Positions 6,126-8,134 of a stretch of DNA of 8,134 nucleotides are shown here, piece after piece. The translations under genes were made by a program, and so were the position numbers. Source of the stretch: Desulfobacteraceae bacterium (lineage in GTDB: Bacteria > Desulfobacterota > Desulfobacteria > Desulfobacterales > Desulfosalsimonadaceae); the NCBI GenBank assembly GCA_024636355.1, contig JAGXHH010000039.1, forward strand, positions 1 through 8,134, given 5' to 3'. Below the pieces are notes generated by a model that saw nothing but the letters and a program-made list of their open reading frames with translations, had not been told where the DNA came from and ran no database searches. Positions within the stretch are counted from its first letter, which is position 1, and each line of letters starts with the position of its first letter.

Positions 6126-7202
6126 ATGGCGGACAGGATCAATGGCGGTCTGTGGCAGCGCGGACTCGACCGGGTCGGTGGTTTGGTGGACGATGCCTTT
6201 TTAACCCTGCCGAAACTGTTGAAACCGTTTCGGACCGAACGCGAAATTGAAAAGGATATCTACGAACAGGAAATCAATTTCTATTTCAACAAGGGATACG
6301 TTCACCGGCCGGAAACGTTCTTCACACTCCCCGAGGATGTGCCGGAATATACCATTGTTTCTGAAAAACCGTTTTTAGACGGCATTTGCCAGGTTCTTTC
6401 TTTTAAGAGCGGCTATGTCCCGCGCAATCCGATGCTTGCGGAAAGATACCTGGCCCATGAACGCAACCGCACCGCATACCTGGTGCGGTGGACCCACGGG
6501 GAGCCCGGCCGGAAGACGATTGCGTGCCTGCACGGTTACATGCTGGGAAATCCGAAACAGGCCGAACGGATGTTCAAGGTCCGGAACCTCTACCGTATGG
6601 GGCTGGATGTGGCGCTCTTCGTGGCGCCGTTTCACTGGAAACGCGCCCCTCAAGAAAAACGGCTGCGGGGCATTTTCCTGCAGCCGGATGATGTGGCAAT
6701 GACCTGCGAATGCTTCGGTCAGGCCATGTGGGATCTGGCGTTAAGCCTTCAGATCCTTAAAAAGGAAGGCGCAGGGGAGACCGGACTCATCGGTGCGAGT
6801 TTGGGTGGTTACAATGCGGGGCTTTTTGCCGCGCTGAGTGACCGGATCGCCTTTGCCGCCCTGATGGTGCCGGCGGTGAAATTTTCCGGCACGTTCAGCC
6901 CCCTTGCCGTGAACTACCCTTTCATGATCGATCAGGTATTCCGGGTCAAGGTCGAACGGCTCTGGACCATGCATTCCCCCCTGAACTTTATGCCGAAAAT
7001 TTCAAAAAACCGGATACTGGTCATCGCTGCCCGGGGCGACCGGCTCTGTCCGTTCGTCCATGTCCGCGCATTATCCGAGAAATGGGGATGGCCGAAGCAC
7101 GTGTTTATGACCGGGGGGCACTGGATGGTATTTAACAGCCGTGAACGCGGCCGGGCATGGTACCGGTTTTTGAGTGAGCAGGGGTTTATCGCCCGGCGGT
7201 AA
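6126..7202 (+). CDS. Alpha/beta hydrolase with complete triad
   Basis: A 358-residue serine hydrolase of the alpha/beta fold, specificity unknown; length and layout suggest an ABHD18-like (DUF2048-type) or related esterase. ACLHGYMLG (133-141) fits the strand and oxyanion-hole loop, GASLGG (223-228) is the nucleophile elbow with Ser225, AARGD (301-305) supplies the acid Asp305, and GGHW (330-333) the base His332. The order Ser-Asp-His and the spacing are canonical. The first 120 residues form a long N-terminal region with no signal peptide or clear membrane span, so a cytoplasmic enzyme is likely. AAGGAA (6112-6117) precedes the ATG by about nine bases and supports this start. Divergent from the DUF4395 gene; transcribed alone as far as can be seen. 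Confidence 0.88.
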   Translation: MADRINGGLWQRGLDRVGGLVDDAFLTLPKLLKPFRTEREIEKDIYEQEINFYFNKGYVHRPETFFTLPEDVPEYTIVSEKPFLDGICQVLSFKSGYVPRNPMLAERYLAHERNRTAYLVRWTHGEPGRKTIACLHGYMLGNPKQAERMFKVRNLYRMGLDVALFVAPFHWKRAPQEKRLRGIFLQPDDVAMTCECFGQAMWDLALSLQILKKEGAGETGLIGASLGGYNAGLFAALSDRIAFAALMVPAVKFSGTFSPLAVNYPFMIDQVFRVKVERLWTMHSPLNFMPKISKNRILVIAARGDRLCPFVHVRALSEKWGWPKHVFMTGGHWMVFNSRERGRAWYRFLSEQGFIARR

Positions 7203-7545
7203 GTGCATGTTTTTTTGAAAGACGGTGTAACTATTCAGCCAATAAAGCTCCCTGTGCATGGGAACCCGTTTCAGATTTCCGGTAGCAGCCGATGTGCTTC
7301 ATTCGTCAGCACATTCTATGATCAATGGCACCAGTTTCAACCGTAAATGTTACGCCCTTTCAGGGCTCTCCTCTTCCCTGGCCGTTCTTTCCCGGGGCGT
7401 TGCCCCGGGCTAATATGTGATGCCCTTTCAGGACATAAAAGATTTTCACTTACTCGATTTTTCCGGATAACCGTAATCCAGTTTTGCAAAATCCCTCTCT
7501 TTTGTATCTCTCCCTGCCTATGTTTACATTTTGTTAAAAGCTCAG
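7203..7545. other. Intergenic region after the hydrolase
   Basis: A T run (7210-7216) follows the stop without a convincing stem, so termination is uncertain. The rest contains the GC-rich palindromic element at 7350-7440 and then AT-richer sequence leading into repeat copy 4. No gene is recognisable. Confidence 0.5.
7350..7440 (-). repeat. GC-rich palindromic intergenic element
   Basis: A central hairpin CCCGGGGC-GTT-GCCCCGGG (7391-7409, eight perfect pairs) is flanked by two smaller copies of one motif: GCCCT-TTC-AGGGC (7354-7366) and an imperfect GCCCTTTCAGGAC (7422-7434). Read on the minus strand this gives a CCTGAAAGGGC box, AGCCCGGGGCAACGCCCCGGG-like centre, and a second CCTGAAAGGGC box. 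From general knowledge this layout resembles a repeat common between genes in planctomycetes and other environmental bacteria. It has no protein product here, and only one copy is in the window. Confidence 0.7.
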
Positions 7546-7696
7546 AACTCCGCTTCGCGGCGTTATTAGAGAAAGGAACTTTGGTCTCCAATCGTGTTCG
7601 TTGTCGTTGTCGTAATCGGTTAAAAAATCCGAGTACAATGACGATTACGACAACGACAACGACAACGACAACGAAAAAACAGGAAGTTCCTTGGAA
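7546..7696 (-). repeat. Hexamer-core hairpin repeat, copy 4 (TCGTTG core, inverted)
   Basis: Reverse complement of the copy 2 type. Terminal inverted repeats AAGGAACTT (7573-7581) and AAGTTCCTT (7684-7692) enclose a core with a perfect 21-bp stem (7598-7618 with 7642-7662) and a 23-base loop. The 26 bases at 7671-7696 are the exact reverse complement of 194-219, and 7570-7594 match 285-309 with one difference, while the number of hexamer units differs between the copies. The outer edge (7546-7569) carries the GAACTCCGCTTCG variant of the flanking block. It ends 42 bases before the lactate dehydrogenase ATG, so it lies in or next to that gene's promoter or leader. Confidence 0.8.
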
Positions 7697-7728
7697 GAAA
7701 CTGGGAGAATCAACACAGGCAAGACCGG

Positions 7729-7735
7729 GGAGGTG
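7729..7735 (+). promoter_or_regulatory. Strong ribosome binding site for ldh
   Basis: GGAGGTG lies three bases before the ATG, with the GGAGG core five bases away. It supports 7739 as the start even though the gene runs off the window. Confidence 0.75.
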
Positions 7736-7738
7736 CAT

Positions 7739-8134
7739 ATGGTTGAAAGCGGCAGTTGGAAGAAACGAAAGGTGGTCATTATCGGCGCCGGGGCCGTCGG
7801 CTCCACGTTTGCCTATTCGCTGGCCCAGAGCGGGCTGGCCGATCAAATCGCATTGATTGACCTGAATCGGGATTTTGCCGAAGGGCAGGTGCTCGACCTG
7901 GCCCATGGCCGTCCCTTTTTTCCGACAGTGGATATTTATACGGGGGATGCAAGCGATTATGCGGATGCGGCCGTTATTGTCGTAACGGCCGGGGCGAAAC
8001 AGCAGCCGGGGGAATCCCGCCTGAACCTGCTTCGCCGCAATGTGGCCATTGTGGAAAATGTAGTCGACGAAATCGTCGCCCGGTCGTCTCCGGCCGTGCT
8101 GTTAATGGTCAGCAACCCTGTTGATATCCTGACC
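7739..8134 (+). CDS. ldh: L-lactate dehydrogenase, NAD-dependent, partial (3' end outside)
   Basis: The first 132 codons of an NAD-dependent lactate/malate dehydrogenase family enzyme; the frame is open at the window edge, and full family members have about 310 residues. GAGAVGS (16-22) is the dinucleotide-binding loop, with Asp41 at the end of the second strand binding the adenosine ribose. TAGAKQQPGESR (83-94) is the mobile substrate loop: Gln88 occupies the position that is Gln in lactate and Arg in malate dehydrogenases, and Arg94 is the catalytic arginine. SNPVDILT (125-132) follows. Lactate dehydrogenase, interconverting pyruvate and lactate in the cytoplasm, is thus more likely than malate dehydrogenase. 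The catalytic Asp-His pair lies beyond the edge. Confidence 0.9.
   Translation, partial: MVESGSWKKRKVVIIGAGAVGSTFAYSLAQSGLADQIALIDLNRDFAEGQVLDLAHGRPFFPTVDIYTGDASDYADAAVIVVTAGAKQQPGESRLNLLRRNVAIVENVVDEIVARSSPAVLLMVSNPVDILT

Noticed and set aside
194..7696. Composite transposon bounded by the inverted repeats
   Set aside because: There is no transposase, no target-site duplication is visible, and a third related copy lies beside copy 2; the repeat looks dispersed and not like an IS end.
7337..7906. 189-codon minus-strand frame with a poly-valine stretch
   Set aside because: The valine run is the translated CGACAA tract, and the frame runs antisense into ldh, whose plus-strand product is clearly conserved.

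Overview
The window looks like a piece of chromosome from a Gram-negative bacterium with moderately high GC coding DNA. The gene content (acyl-CoA thioesterase II, a DUF4395 membrane protein, lactate dehydrogenase) and the style of the intergenic repeats fit an anaerobic Desulfobacterota-type genome. That assignment is an inference from style, not from a marker gene. The first 19 bases match the Nextera transposase mosaic end, so position 1 is probably a raw contig or read end and not native sequence.

Layout. Positions 20-525 hold no gene. They carry three adjacent copies of an unusual repeat: each has a core of short hexamer repeats (TCGTTG-type, ATCGCT-type, or a degenerate GGTTTT/C type), and the copies share conserved flanking blocks. 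In two of the three the core folds back on itself as a long hairpin. A likely promoter follows, then tesB (617-1507). A 687-base gap (1508-2194) has an AT-rich stretch and a hairpin but no recognisable gene. Next come three same-strand genes: a YgjP/SprT-like zinc metalloprotease (2195-2764), a fusion of a GT-B-like glycosyltransferase domain with a NUDIX hydrolase (2779-4392), and a polytopic membrane protein that resembles a degenerate CPBP-family protein (4475-5221). The first two are 14 bases apart; the third follows after 82 bases. A DUF4395 membrane protein (5229-5690) is convergent with this group and begins at a TTG codon with a strong ribosome binding site. The 435-base divergent gap after it contains a perfect 19-bp inverted repeat (5909-5954). 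An alpha/beta hydrolase with a complete catalytic triad follows (6126-7202).

The last gap (7203-7738) holds a GC-rich palindromic element (about 7350-7440) and a fourth copy of the hexamer-core repeat (7546-7696). This copy lies in the opposite orientation to its closest relative at 194-334, so the two nearest copies form an inverted pair around all six complete genes. The window ends inside a lactate dehydrogenase gene (7739-8134, 132 codons, open at the edge).

How the genes work together: tesB (acyl-CoA hydrolysis) and ldh (pyruvate/lactate interconversion) are ordinary metabolic genes with their own signals. The 2195-5221 group could act on the cell surface or on a nucleotide-sugar-linked substrate, but this rests only on gene order and domain content. 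I see no CRISPR array, tRNA, rRNA, transposase, defence system or phage gene.
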